DNA of 64,000 nt from Spirodela intermedia (Eukaryota; Streptophyta; Magnoliopsida; Alismatales; Araceae). A program made the translations under genes and the position numbers. The stretch spans positions 3,990,001 to 4,054,000 of the forward strand of contig LR746271.1 of the NCBI GenBank assembly GCA_902729315.2, given 5' to 3'. Shown piece after piece: positions 1 through 12,296 of the stretch (position 1 is the stretch's first letter; each line of letters opens with the position of its first letter). A model generated the notes under the pieces. That model worked only from the letters and a program-made list of their open reading frames with translations, was not told where the DNA came from and searched no databases.

Positions 1-187
1 CATAACTGGCTACATACTATGTAATGCACAAGGGAGCTTATATGTTGTTTTGAGGATTTGTGCTCAAAGAAGGGTGGCGGTAAAACTATTCCAGTAACGC
101 ATTCCGAAAATGATTACCCATTCACCAAAAACATTACACGTTTGAGACGCATTTCTATCTAACCCATTACAAAATTCACTACAAAAT

Positions 188-188
<1 letters not shown>

Positions 189-218
<30 letters not shown>
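189..218. repeat. (AG)n microsatellite
   Basis: A run of about 15 AG dinucleotides lies upstream of the SEC61 alpha promoter. The first ~180 bases before it hold no gene that I can see. Confidence 0.95.
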
Positions 219-221
<3 letters not shown>

Positions 222-420
222 GATTCAAAGGCTGATCGTATGATTTGAGGGGAAGAGTGGGTTGGGGGTGCGGGGTCGAGATATTTATTATAATCAACGA
301 GTCGGATGGGGTTGGCGCTGTGGTTCGGTAACTTCACCGGTAATGAGTTCCATCCCCATTGGGATGCCAACTCCGACTCGGACTCTCGTTCCAAGCTAAA
401 TTTGACGATTGTCAACTCTT

Positions 421-456
421 TGACGTGGCAAGAGCCCATTGGACGAGAGACGTGGC
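421..456. promoter_or_regulatory. ERSE + UPRE-like ER-stress module upstream of SEC61 alpha
   Basis: CGTGG at 424-428, nine bases, then ATTGG at 438-442 is the reverse complement of the ER stress response element CCAAT-N9-CCACG. The first half overlaps TGACGTGG (421-428), which matches the UPRE consensus bound by plant and animal UPR bZIP factors. A second ACGTGG core follows at 450-455, and another ATTGG lies at 358-362. The module ends about 40 bp before the TATA box. The motif match is seen directly; its use by bZIP28/bZIP60/NF-Y is inferred from the gene's ER role. Confidence 0.7.
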
Positions 457-497
457 CGAACCACCCGATATTCAAGCGACCTCTTCCGTAGGCCTCC

Positions 498-506
498 TAT
501 ATAAAT
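498..506 (+). promoter_or_regulatory. TATA box of SEC61 alpha
   Basis: TATATAAAT at 498-506 is followed at once by a (CT)n-rich tract (about 511-600), a common plant arrangement of TATA box plus pyrimidine-rich leader. The first ATG of the SEC61 frame is about 320 bp downstream, so the 5' leader is long or contains an intron. Confidence 0.7.
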
Positions 507-508
507 CC

Positions 509-510
<2 letters not shown>

Positions 511-549
<39 letters not shown>

Positions 550-600
550 GCTCTCTTCCTTTCTCTCTCTATTTTACTCTCTCTCTCTCTCTCTCATCTT
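511..600. repeat. (CT)n tract in the SEC61 alpha leader
   Basis: Interrupted CT dinucleotide repeats lie just after the TATA box, probably in the transcribed 5' leader. Serine/leucine-rich reading frames crossing it are artefacts of the repeat. Confidence 0.85.
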
Positions 601-823
601 TCTCAAGAGTTGGTTGCTTAGATCGAAGTCTGCGGGGGGTTCATCGGCGCTGCTAAGGTTTGGATCTCCTTATATTCTGGTTTGGTTAGGGTTTTTTTCT
701 CTCTCTACGATTTGCCGAAGCCTGGATCAGGAGGAGGCTCATCTCTGACGATTTTCCGCTTGAGAATTGTCGATCTGCGATTGAGTCTCTTAGGTTTTCC
801 AGGATTCGTCTTAGAAGAGGAAG

Positions 824-3800
824 ATGGCGGGGGGGTTCAGGGTGCTGCATCTCGTCCGCCCTTTCCTGGCTTTCCTCCCTGAGGTTCAGAGCGCCGATCG
901 GAAGGTTCCGTTCAGAGAAAAGGTGATCTACACGGTGATCTCTCTCTTCATTTTCCTGGTCTGCAGCCAGTTGCCCCTGTATGGAATACACTCCACGACG
1001 GGCGCAGATCCGTTCTATTGGATGCGTGTTATCATGGCGTCGAGCCGTGGGACGGTCATGGAACTCGGAATCACCCCCATTGTTACATCGGGCCTGGTGA
1101 TGCAACTTTTGGTCGGGTCAAAGATCATCGAAGTTGACAACAGCGTGCGAGAGGACCGCGCCCTCTTGTAAGTATATCTGGAATCTCTTAGGTCGCTGAT
1201 AATGGTTGTCTAACTCGTGGATGGGTTTGCTTTTAGATTTTTTGCAAAATAATTGTAAGATAAGCCGGATCAGGATGAGAGGGACATAGATTTCGAAGTT
1301 TTAATGTAAATCTTGTGCGACAGCGGGTTTCGGGTACAGTTTTCGCATTCGGATGCATGGTTTTTGGTCAATCTCATTACAGCTAGTTGTTTCTTTGTAC
1401 AAAGCAAGAGCCTGTTACTTGATGCGGCAACCGATCAATGAATTTCCGCTGAGTAATGGTTCCACCCCGATGAATTTGGTCCTGCATGTCTTTCCTTGAA
1501 GACCTCATTTCATGCTGTGATGCTAGAATTTCCAAACATTGTCCTTGCATCAGGAAGTGGATTTCCTTTTGTTTGAAGAAGCACGTCAATGTGCTAATTA
1601 TTGTACTAAAGTGATATTCCAATGTTATTGGTTAGAGGGCATGTAGTAATAGTCCTTTTTAAAAAATTAATAACAGTGTAAAAGGGGAATTTTTTCGTAA
1701 AACCAAATAATTTAACTATTGCGTAAACTCTGAATGGATTCATGCGTGCTAACAATAGTCAATGTGTTTTTTTTCAGCGAAGTGTTTTTTTTTCAAAATA
1801 ACAGAATAAATCATCAAGACTTGCGATTCGCTCGAGCCCCGTTCAAGAAGTTTGGGCATTCAAATTTAGTTTTCGTTTTGAATTAAATTTAGGGATGTAA
1901 TTATCAATCCAGTTTTCATGACGGATTCGTGCATGTTAATTGATACCTTATCCCTTTAATGTTTGACGGACATAGGCATTGACCAAGGGCTTACTGCCCT
2001 CGGTTTTTGTTTTGCTTGACCTGGCTGAGATAGCGGGGGTCGTGTTCTTATAGTGTTGTTTCTCTATGTTATCCGTCTCTGATATGCCAAGACAAACTTG
2101 ATCGCTTTAGTAAAAGGGATAATAGCAAAAAAGAAAAACCCCTTTCTGACATAAATTTCTGATTTTATTTTAATAACGATTTCTGTAGGAATGGTGCGCA
2201 GAAACTACTGGGCATTTTAATTGCTGTTGGTGAGGCTGTTGCTTATGTCCTTTCTGGGATGTATGGAAGCGTGGCCCTACTCGGTACAGGAAATGCAATT
2301 CTTATCATTCTGCAGCTTATCTTTGCTGGTATTATTGTCATCTGCTTAGATGAACTTCTTCAGAAAGGATATGGTCTTGGCTCTGGCATATCATTGTTTA
2401 TTGCCACCAACATATGGTGAGTTTACCCATTCTGCATTTGAGTATCTTTTTCCTCTCCACCAAAAGGGACAATACCTCACCTGCGTTTCATTCTGTCATC
2501 AGTGAGAACATCATTTGGAAAGCTTTCAGTCCCACAACCGTAAACACTGGACGAGGTGCTGAGTTCGAAGGAGCAGTTATTGCCTTATTCCACCTTCTTA
2601 TTACACGAACAGACAAGATCCGGGCCCTGCGGGAGGCCTTTTATCGCCAGAATCTTCCAAACGTCACAAACCTTCTTGCAACGGTTTTCGTCTTCCTCAT
2701 TGTCATATACTTTCAAGGATTCCGAGTTGTTCTCCCAGTGAGGTCGAAGAATGCCCGTGGCCAGCAGGGTTCTTACCCAATCAAGCTCTTTTACACATCT
2801 AATATGCCCATCATCTTGCAGTCAGCGCTCGTTTCCAACCTCTACTTTATTTCGCAGGTAAATATCGGCATTCTGAATACATATGGTGCCTATTTGTTGC
2901 CATAGATGTCTAAATTCCTCCCTCCCTCACCCCCTTTTTTTTTTCGCTGCAGTTGCTTTACAGGAGGTACAGTGGAAATTTCCTGGTTAATTTACTTGGC
3001 AAATGGAAGGAATCGGAGTATGGCAGCGGCCAGTCTATCCCTGTTGGTGGGCTTGCTTACTACATTACAGCACCCGCTAGGTAACAAACATACCAACCTT
3101 CATCCGATGCTTATTTCTTTTAAACTTGTGATCGGAATTATCTTAGTTTGACATTATGTGCTGTTTGGAAAATTTACCTGTATATTCTTCCTTTCTATTT
3201 ACTAATCGTAGACGTATCCTTTCTGGGTTTTGATTCCGCAGTTTGGCTGAGATGGCAGCGAGTCCCTTCCACGCTCTCTTCTACATTGTCTTTATGCTCA
3301 CGGCATGTGCTCTTTTCTCGAAGACTTGGATTGAAGTATCAGGATCCTCAGCAAGGGATGTGGCTAAGCAACTGAAGGTACTCCAAAGGCTCAACTTTCT
3401 TCCATGTGCTAATGCCATTTACGGAAATATTGCTTAGGTCGTTGCTGTTGAGCTAAGGGATATTAACGCTTCAGCCTACCTCCTTTAGAAATATAAGTAG
3501 GCATGATATCTAAAATATGCATGATATCAGATGGTGTGTCACGACAATATTAGGTTTTTTTTCATTCTTAATCTTGCACGAAATGCATTGATGATAAAAA
3601 ATCTCCTGCTCGCTTATTTTTTTCTGTATTCAATTCTCGGTCCGAAATGAAACATTCCATTTATTTATTTTTTTCCATTCCAAATCGAAACTTTGGCAAT
3701 AAAAATATGCTACTTGCTACTTTTTTCCTTGCTGACTTTATCAGTCAAATCAAATCATTGAACCCTGATATAGAATGCTTCAATGCTGGTATCATCTCCT

Positions 3801-4232
3801 CGCTTATTCTCCTATTAAACCGATGAAATCGATCGATCCATGGAATTCTCCTCAATCTTCAGCTCTAGCAATCAAATCATATAACCGACGATCAGTCGTC
3901 GCTGTTCTTTCAATCAGGCCACCGGCGCCGCCGCCGCCACCCCCTTCTTTCTCTCTCTCTGAACCTCAATCTCTCTACACCAACCATTTCAGGAGCAGCA
4001 AATGGTGATGCCGGGCCACCGCGAGTCGAACCTGCAGAAGGAGCTGAACCGCTACATCCCCACGGCGGCGGCCTTTGGCGGCATGTGCATCGGAGCTCTC
4101 ACCGTCCTCGCCGACTTCATGGGCGCCATCGGCTCAGGCACCGGCATCCTCCTGGCCGTCACCATCATCTACCAGTACTTCGAGACCTTCGAGAAGGAGA
4201 GGGCCAGCGAGCTCGGCTTCTTCGGCCTCTGA
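824..4232 (+). CDS. SEC61A: Protein transport protein Sec61 subunit alpha (complete, 6 exons)
   Basis: This is the pore-forming subunit of the ER protein-conducting channel (SecY family, ten membrane helices), for co-translational import into the ER. Exons: 824-1167, 2189-2416, 2503-2857, 2953-3080, 3242-3377, 3993-4232. All junctions are GT-AG and the frame stays open, giving 476 aa, the usual eukaryotic Sec61-alpha length. Exon 1 begins [20 protein letters not shown] and contains the plug-region sequence [16 protein letters not shown]. Exon 3 ends in [12 protein letters not shown], exon 5 contains [17 protein letters not shown], and the last exon ends [14 protein letters not shown], the conserved C-terminus. 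The start at 824 is the only ATG that gives the conserved N-terminus. The upstream region carries an ERSE/UPRE module and a TATA box. Nothing is broken. Identification rests on recognised protein sequence. Confidence 0.97.
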
Positions 4233-4234
4233 AA

Positions 4235-4254
4235 CCCCCCCCCCCCCCCCCCCC
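4235..4254. repeat. Poly(C) tract just after the SEC61 alpha stop codon
   Basis: Twenty uninterrupted C residues begin two bases after the TGA, followed by further C-rich sequence to about 4270. It lies in the 3' UTR. The length may be uncertain if the assembly comes from long reads. Confidence 0.9.
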
Positions 4255-4574
4255 GCCCCCCACCCCTCCTCGGCCTTCCTCCACAGTTTTTGGCGAGTCG
4301 AGAGAGAAAAAAAAGGAAAAAAAGAGATCTTATTAGGCAGCCTTCCCCTTTCTCTTTTCCCTTAACCTCAACCAAGCTTGAGCTCTAGATGTAATGTTAT
4401 TCTTCCTTAGGATTTTCCTTCTGTTCGAATGAGACTCGGTTGGGTGCCCAAGTAGCTCCACAGTGACACACGCTGTTTCTAAACCTCCACCAGCTCCAGA
4501 AATCTCAAGCTAGTAGAGTCAGAGGGTCCTCGTCAGGCCTTTCTCTTCTTTCTCTCACTACACCACAAAGCGGG

Positions 4575-4577
<3 letters not shown>

Positions 4578-4619
<42 letters not shown>
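4578..4619. repeat. (GA)n microsatellite
   Basis: A long uninterrupted GA repeat downstream of SEC61 alpha. No gene is visible between about 4450 and 9760. Confidence 0.95.
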
Positions 4620-4620
<1 letters not shown>

Positions 4621-5329
4621 ACCTCCCTCTCGCTCCTGGTCACCCTATTTCTCTCTCTTTGACATAGGTGTGTAGGCGCGTATTCTTTTCATCTTCTTCG
4701 CAAACTTATGACCTAGCCGCATGCATCAATATAAGTATATTTATTTCATTTTATTTCGTACATGGGGCCTAGTCACATTCATGGATGGGCCCGGGTTGAC
4801 TGTGAAGTTCACGGCCTAGCTGGCCCTTACCAAATCCTGAGATGCAGTCAATGCTTCTTGACCCGCCTAGTAAATATTAGGCCACTAAAATAGTAGGACA
4901 GCAGCAGCAGCCAGCGAGCAGCTTGAGAAGGGTCATCTGAACACGTTGACCTAAAGTGGCGGTCCGGACGTCTGGATCTTGGATCGGATCGGTCCGAATC
5001 GGACGAGTGGAGGGAGGGGCGGTGCGAGGTGCAGCCCTCTGTCCTGGGTTGGGTTTGAATTGCAGGTCAAATCGGTGCTAGGGGAGAGGAGTCAACTGGG
5101 TCGGGCGGAGTGGGGAAGATGCGGTCAGTGTTTGTGGGCCCCGAGGAGAGAAGGGCAACTGGGGAGATTAAAGGTCAAAGATTGAATGGGGCGTCTACTT
5201 GTAGGGATATGCTCTTCGTTTTCTCTGTTGACTTGTTAGGCTATACAAGCCAGGAGAGTCCCCCCTAACTCTCTCTAACTCTTCTCTCTCTTTCTCTCTC
5301 TCTGGGTATCTTCTCTTTCTCTCTCTCCC

Positions 5330-5367
5330 CTTTAACAAGATAGACAGAAGAATCTTTCTTAATCAAG

Positions 5368-5407
<40 letters not shown>

Positions 5408-5490
5408 GGGATCATCTTTGATCTCTCTCCCCTCAACAACAAGGACAACAGATGCTTTCCGAATCAAGCTCCCATGTGTATCTTTGTTAA
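5330..5490. repeat. Short dispersed repeat, left pair (AATCAAGCTTCTCT type)
   Basis: Two units, about 5330-5372 and 5434-5490, share the pattern CAACAAGA..GACA..AGA followed some 10 bases later by AATCAAGCT, each after a CT-rich run. Two more units lie at about 9158-9212 and 9299-9352 in the same orientation. Confidence 0.6.
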
Positions 5491-8400
5491 TTTCTCTTCG
5501 ACATAGGACTTGAGCCCCTTCCAAACTCCACATATTTGGATGAAGTCTTCGGGTAGCTTAAGCGATATGGGTGGCCTCTCCGGAACATGACGATCGCCAC
5601 CTGAACTAACTATTGGTCACCAAGGCCGAAGAGGGATAACTAAATTGGTGTTGAGGGCACAACGATAGAGCTCATAAAACAGTTGAGGTGAGCCCATCAT
5701 GTTCATGCTGTGGAATGAAGGAAGGTGTAGAGTGTGGGGGTGACCAATTCTGCCAGTGACCAGTTCTCAACCCAAAAGCTCAATTTTGTAATCCCCTACA
5801 AAGTAAAAGTTAACGAGGGGAAGGGGATGGATTCACATGATACAGAGATCCAGCAAATACACTCACTGGCCCCGGATGACAATAGGTAGTCAATCTAACT
5901 AACATATCAGACTAATAAAGTCCTCGTCGATGCTAACAAAGCTTGGTACGGTAGATTTTGCTTTACGTTCACATGCCATACATGAAGGTCAACCAAGCTC
6001 CAAGGATACTTATTAACACAAGGAGTGGCATGGAGGAGTTGACACAAATTCCCAATGAGCGTAAGGAAGAGGGGCTACCACAATGAAGGGCTGCACCTGT
6101 CTAGTTGACAACAATTATGTGCATGTGAGAAAACAGATATATTAGTTGAGGAGGTGAATATTCACAGCCCCCCAAACAATGTATCATGTCCTTGAGTTGT
6201 TCCCCATCATATGGTCAGCCAAAACTTAGCTATGTATTATTGGCCTTTCATCAATGAAATGACTACTTTTACGAAAAAGAAAAGAAAAGAGAGAGAACAC
6301 CACATCCCTAGTGGGTAATACGACGACAATAGTGAGCTCCCCTCTTGGGTGATAGGCGGAGGTAGAGTTGAGTTTGGCAGCAATGCCCACTGCAGCAGCA
6401 TGATGGCATCCATGGCATCCATGGCAAGCAATATAATGGTGGCAGAAAGCTACCCTCATGAGTGACAAGTGGAGATGGAGTTGAGAATAGCAGTGACATC
6501 CACGATGACCACCTGATCCTCCTCTTCTAGTCACTATGTTCTCCTACTATGTGACAAACGAAGTTGAGGGAGTTGTGAAACAACGAGAATTATAAACCAA
6601 GTTTATTTAACTTAATTTGTGTTATGATTTTGTTGTTTTTTTATTGGCTCAGTCATTTGTGTGACTGGCGCATGGCAAGATCAGACTGTTTACTTCTTCA
6701 TTTTAAGACTTCCCAATTAATTGTGTTCAATTTTTTTTTAACATCCTTTTTTCATCCTTGGGTGACAGATATTGACAATTTTGATTTTCAGTCATATTTC
6801 AATTTCTTCTTGTATCACATAATTGATGTGTATGATTTTGAGTGCAGATTTGAATGTTGTTTTATTTGTACATATTGTGTATTCTCTCCCTTCCCCTTCT
6901 TTTCCCCATGCTAAAATGCATCGTAATTGTCTTATTTTGTAGAGAGATATAATAACAATAGTCACGGATGAGATATGATAAATCTTCTATATATTTTTTT
7001 TTATTTAATTCTATGAGCATGCGAGAATGTGATTTAATACTGAAGTTGATACTCATCGTTGAGGATCTATCTGAACCACTAGACATTTTAAATTGGTTTC
7101 TTATATCTATGTTTGGATGTAAATGTAATCATTTGCTAAAAATCAATGACTAAAATATCATTAATCTTTTGCTATATCAACTGTTCTTTTTACCTTTCAA
7201 ATGCTTCTAATTGTTCTTATTATTTCGCTACATATGAGTTAGTATATCTTCTTATAACTATCATAGAAAAATCTTATGATTTTTGTAACATCAAATGAAT
7301 GATGTTTTGATGGTAATAAATATTCACAAGTTCAATTAAAAGATTGAATTAAGCCTAATCTTGAATGTGCTTGAAATGATGATAACATTAAAGTGCTCAT
7401 ATATAATTCAATATAATACTACTAAATATTCATACGAGAATTTATTGAACATACATCTGATCAATAATACTTAGTTTATACATTTGATTGATTTCATTGT
7501 GTTGATTATCATATTATATATTATTGTGGAAAGTGTTAAGACTCACAAAGTATGTCATAGTGAGAAAGTAATGGTAATTACATAAAAATCAATGAAATAA
7601 CATTAGGTAAAATATGAATATAAAGGGTTACTTAGTGTATTATGTACTTGTGGCATTAAATCATTACTTTCAAATAATTTTGATATTATTCTAATTGATT
7701 GAATTTAGGTTACCTATTGAGTTGAACATAATTTTCTAGATATTAAATAATATATTTAGAAACTTATTTTAAATATATTTAATCACTAAAATCATGTTAT
7801 AAATATTGAGAGCATGATTCAAGATATTTACTTGATGATCTTATTTTACTTGAGGTGATTTAGATAAATTTTGATTGCCAAGTCATCATCTTATTAAGAT
7901 ATATATTATCAGCCCCATTTTGATGATATCAAATCCTGATTGGTATTTGACTAAATTGATATTATTCAGATATTTATACTATGCTTGAAATAAATCATAT
8001 ATTAGTTTTGCTTAAAGAGAACTCAACTTATAAAAAGGCATATTGTATTGATTTTTCAGCATTTGAATTTCTATTCATTTCTAGAAACATTACTATTGTG
8101 AGACAACAAAAAATAAAAAAGTTGAGAATTTGATCTCTCTATAAATATAACTTTCTAATAACTAAGTAGAGTTAACTATCTAATTTTAATCCCTCCATAA
8201 CCTCAAGAATTGTATTCAAGTTATTTATCAATATATCTGAAGGAAATCATGAGATATTTGTTGACTGGTCAAACTATGTTAAAGCATCAAGTTGAAGAGT
8301 ATTACTCAAGTATTCAGTAACCATCATCAACCTGTTCAAAAGGATAATACTTTCCATTTTTAACTAGTATCCTTATGAGAGGAGGATAATAAATATCAAG

Positions 8401-9157
8401 TCTTCATCTTCATCTTTTTCATTTGACATTTTCAATGCACTCCGAGTCAACATTATCTTTCATAAATTATCTTAGTTTTATTATTTATTGTGAAATAAAT
8501 GTGATACTAAACTCTGATTTATCATAAGTGAGAGCTGTCCCTATAATGATAGTGTGGTCTCTAAGAGTAGTGAATCTAGAAGGAAATTTTGAGATGAAAT
8601 TTTGTGAGAATTGAGCTTGATAATCTATGGTGTGATACCCTAGAGTTGTGAATCTTAAAGAGAGATTATAGGTGAATCTTCAAGCAAGTTGAGTCTATTA
8701 ATCATTGTTTGTGATTAGATAATCACAATTAGTAAAACCTAATATTGATTTTATTATTAGAAAGCAGACATAGATAGTTGATCTAATCACAATAAAAATA
8801 TAATATATTATAAGTGAACTAAGAGACTCACATACCCATTATCCTAAGATAAAAGTAAACCTCTAAGAGACCTCTAAGAACGAAATAAGAAAGTAGTCGA
8901 TCAACTCAACCCCATCCTTATTAATCTTAGTGCAGGTCAGAACCCAATAATGATTATCCACTTTTATTATACATTTGATAGAATTGATTTTTGAGCTATT
9001 AAAAGAATGAATATCTTACTTTAAGTGGCATATGATCCACATTGTTTTCTAACCAATTCAAGATGTCTTATCTTTAATTTGGTGAATTGTCTTGTGATAT
9101 CTACCATACTTTGTTTTCATTTGTCTATTTTCACTACTTGTCCTACATGACTATTCT

Positions 9158-9352
9158 TTCAATAAGATGGACAAGAGATAATTTTTGAATCAAGCTTCTT
9201 TGTGTCGATCTACATCTCTCTCTCTCTCTCTCTCAGACACACACACACAATCTCACTCTCACTCTCACTCTCTCTCTAGATATCTTCTCTGTCTTTCCCC
9301 TCAACAAGATTGATAAAAGATAGTCTGAATCAAGCTTCTCTTTGTATCTTTT
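9158..9352. repeat. Short dispersed repeat, right pair (AATCAAGCTTCTCT type)
   Basis: Units at about 9158-9212 and 9299-9352 match the pair at 5330-5490, including the AATCAAGCTTCT core and the following TGTATCTTT or similar. They are separated by a CT/CA microsatellite at 9215-9280. Confidence 0.6.
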
Positions 9353-9767
9353 TGTGTCTATCTTGATCTCTCTTTGTCTCTCCCTTAGGTATGAAAATAC
9401 AAATGAGATTCAAAACAAGCATATATCCTCTCTCAAGATGAGATATTTAAATGACGCACTTTCTCCTACCTCAACATGTTGAACAAATTGAAAACCAGAT
9501 ACTGAACTCTATCTCAACCATCACTGTGAGTAGTAATAATAATAACGAACAACAAAAACAACAATTCTGAAGACCCTAGACAAAAAACAACTGACGACTT
9601 TAAATCCAAAACCCCAAAATAATAAACATCAATAAACCAAGGATCAATTTACTCGACTCCCACCCACCACCACCACCAGCCCCCGCCTCACCCACCTACG
9701 TACATACTATATATACACATCCACATAAATGGCATATATATATGTATATATATGCATGCATAGATGG

Positions 9768-10042
9768 TTACTGAGAGAAGGTGGTGACGGTATTACCTAG
9801 CATACCGTTTCTTCCCACCAAGTCAATGAACGCTGCCAGCAGCCCCAAGAATTGGGGGGGTGGCCTCCTTGGTCTTACCGCCGCCAGTCCTGCAATGTGG
9901 GAGGGAGGGAGAAAAACTCACTGCCACTCAATTTGTCGCCTCCACGGGAGGCGTTGGTCCACTCCATCAGGTTCATCTGGAGGTACCGCAATATCTGCAG
10001 GCTCTCCCGGAAGTCATCCCACCCAAGTGTATGGATATCCAT
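9768..10042 (-). CDS. Unrecognised two-exon coding segment (C-terminal part of a gene)
   Basis: On the minus strand, exon 10042-9922 and exon 9889-9768 are joined by a small GT-AG intron (32 bp), preserving the frame for 80 codons to a TAA. The first exon starts MDIHTLGWDDFRESLQILR and continues with helix-like, amphipathic sequence (RYLQMNLMEWTN). The second contains FLGLLAAFIDLVGRNGM. This reads like real protein and unlike the plus-strand ORF over the same bases. The ATG at 10042 may be internal: a possible acceptor lies near 10058, and an in-frame TGA lies just upstream of that. I do not recognise the family. It may be the 3' end of a longer gene or a remnant. Confidence 0.45.
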
Positions 10043-11690
10043 GTAGGCGTGATATCCTTGTAGGCGTCGTCAGAGGCCTGGGGAGGACACGTGGCAGGCC
10101 CCCCCCCCCATCTTAGGAGAACATACTAGACTTCGGAAATATTCCACAAGATTTGACATCAAATAAATCTCATATGATTTAATATTTACATGAAGAAGGG
10201 CAAATATTGGTAGTGGTACCACATAACGAGGCCACCGATGACAGAAATCTGTTCCCAAGAAGGGTAATTGGTTGGTGTACGGAGTGAGGAGATGTTTCCT
10301 ATAAAGTGAATATATCCGTAGGTATAATCTTCCTTCAAATGTTTTCCGGGAAAGAATGTAGGATCATATGGAACATTCTTCCTTGAGGATTTTCATCCAT
10401 CCCGCATTCATCATGGTGTTCATTTTTATAGTGCCATGAAGTCAAAGAGGGAGCATGTTTATCGGCCAGATAAAAAGGGTACGAAAAGAAGGTCAACCAT
10501 GGAGAACCTGTCCTTACATAATTGTCAATGGAGTTGAAGCATAAGGAATAATCTAGTTTAGATACACGAAAGATGAGAATATGAAAAATAGAAAGAGGAC
10601 TATTGATGAAGAATATGCTTTACAAGTGGTAAAATCCCGGAGGAGCACTTCCCCAGTAACTCGATCGAAAATTTCATGGCAAATAGTAAATGATCTTTCT
10701 ATAAGGGTTACAGGCGGAAATATCAATGCAGGGATGAAAAATGAAATTAGTTTCAATATAGAGCAGATAATTAAAGTGGATGAATACACGTTTTGTCATT
10801 CCATAAAGGTAGTTTCCTTTCGATGCTACTAAATCAATTAGATGGGATTATCGACAGGAATCGAGGGGCGAATTTCAGCAGAAGTATGAACTCCATGCTT
10901 CAAATACTTTGAGCATTTTGATAGAAAATTAAATGATTTTTAGAAAGAAAAGGCTTAAAAGCAGAAAAAAAATAATTTAGATATTGACTAATGGTATAGG
11001 TTTGGGATGAGACGGTGAAAGGTAAAGATTAGCAATAAACTCATATCGATCCCAGTAAGTTTGCATAAAAGAAATGTTGGATGATCACTATAAGAAAAGT
11101 AACTCGTCTCTCTGTTGGACATAGATGATGCCAATGCTCTTTCAACTATAACTCACGTCTACTCTGTCACATCTTCATATGAAATATTATCAACACCCTT
11201 TTCACGATGCTACTTTTTTATTTTTTCTATGTGATAAGCAATCAAACCTTTTTAGATTTTATTTTTCACCTTGATGGTGTTAACATTCTACACAAAATGA
11301 GAAACTTCATATTGTTTCCTTAATGTTTTCTTATTTGTTGCGAGCTTAAAAGGCATCTGTAGTTTTTGGAAACTAAAACCATTTTAACCTAAAAGACAAC
11401 TATTTGTTGGCTGTATAATCGAAAGGTAGATGTTCATGAAGTTATTTGCAGTTGAGAGTGTAACCCCGAAGGAAACTTCACATGCCGATCCATCACTGGG
11501 AAGGACCGCGTAAAGGATTAAAAGAAAACCATGGAAAACACATACCTCCTCTGCAAGACGACAGGCGCAATCTGGAGAATTCAGTGCATCGTAATATAAC
11601 TATGAGAAGTTCAGCGCCGCCCTCAGCCAGAGGGGATGCGCCCCTGGCAGCCCAGCATGAGCAATGTCCTTGAGATATTAAAATAATAAT
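10043..11690. other. Intergenic, one weak ORF
   Basis: Mostly AT-rich sequence. An 83-codon plus-strand frame at 10581-10832 has no recognised motif and I do not call it a gene. A poly(C) run occurs near 10100. Confidence 0.5.
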
Positions 11691-11759
11691 AAAAAATATG
11701 CGGAAAGAGCGCGTTAGATTTTATCACGTTACTGACGTGGAACAACTGGGTCAAATGAT

Positions 11760-12296
11760 CACATGCATAAGAACGGACCTGTGCAGACTTCTACGCCTCC
11801 AGGGCTCTCTCCGCAGCATCGTTCCTCGCGGGACCAGAGTTGCGTTCCGCGATATACGAAAGTGCATTTCAAACGACTGATGATCTCCCAACCTGTTGTA
11901 GTCGGCCTTCATCTTGAGGTACGAAACCTTGGCCTTAGCTGAGTTGGCCGAGGGGATGAAGTGGGAGTCAAGTAGTTTCAGGATGGGGTCACAGATATTA
12001 CTGAGCTCAGCCCCAATCTTACTAAGGTAATCCTTGCATAAGGCAGCTTTATCCCTATTGCCACGGCTCTCGTCTTTCTCCACAGAACGGATGGTGTCCC
12101 ATGAACCACAGAGAGCAGTGATGATCTTCTCGTACGGGATCAGCAAAAGTTTTTCCTCCTCCACAGTGAGCTCCTTGGACTCCATCGTTTCCACCACCTT
12201 ATTCATGAAACCCAGCATCTCATCGTACCGGTTGGCCGTCCTGGCCAGTTTAGCCATGCGGACATTCATCTCCCTCGAGGACACAGCCGGAGACAT
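11760..12296 (-). pseudogene. 14-3-3 (GRF-like) pseudogene, copy A
   Basis: The frame starting at 12296 encodes a diverged 14-3-3 N-terminal half: [34 protein letters not shown], and [20 protein letters not shown]. Normal plant 14-3-3 proteins have about 250-260 aa and continue through nine helices. Here the match continues near 11856-11786 only after a disrupted intron (the acceptor half is lost), and an in-frame TAG occurs at 11791-11793. The phosphate-binding Lys49 and Arg56 positions (YKNVIGARR in the family) read E and C. Similarity stops at ...KSAQ. The copy lies 1,008 bp from copy B in the same orientation. I call it a pseudogene. Confidence 0.8.

Larger units (their letters stand above)
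4620..9767. other. Gene-free intergenic stretch, AT-rich from ~6.5 kb
   Basis: I see no supportable gene. The first kilobase is GC-moderate with CT tracts (5280-5405). From about 6.5 to 9.15 kb it is strongly AT-rich with stops in all frames. The block is bracketed by copies of a short repeat near 5.33-5.49 kb and 9.16-9.35 kb. No retroelement motif or terminal inverted repeat was recognised. Confidence 0.6.

Noticed and set aside
10553-10832. Overlapping plus and minus ORFs of ~80 codons
   Set aside because: Neither has a recognised motif or coding bias that distinguishes it from the other.
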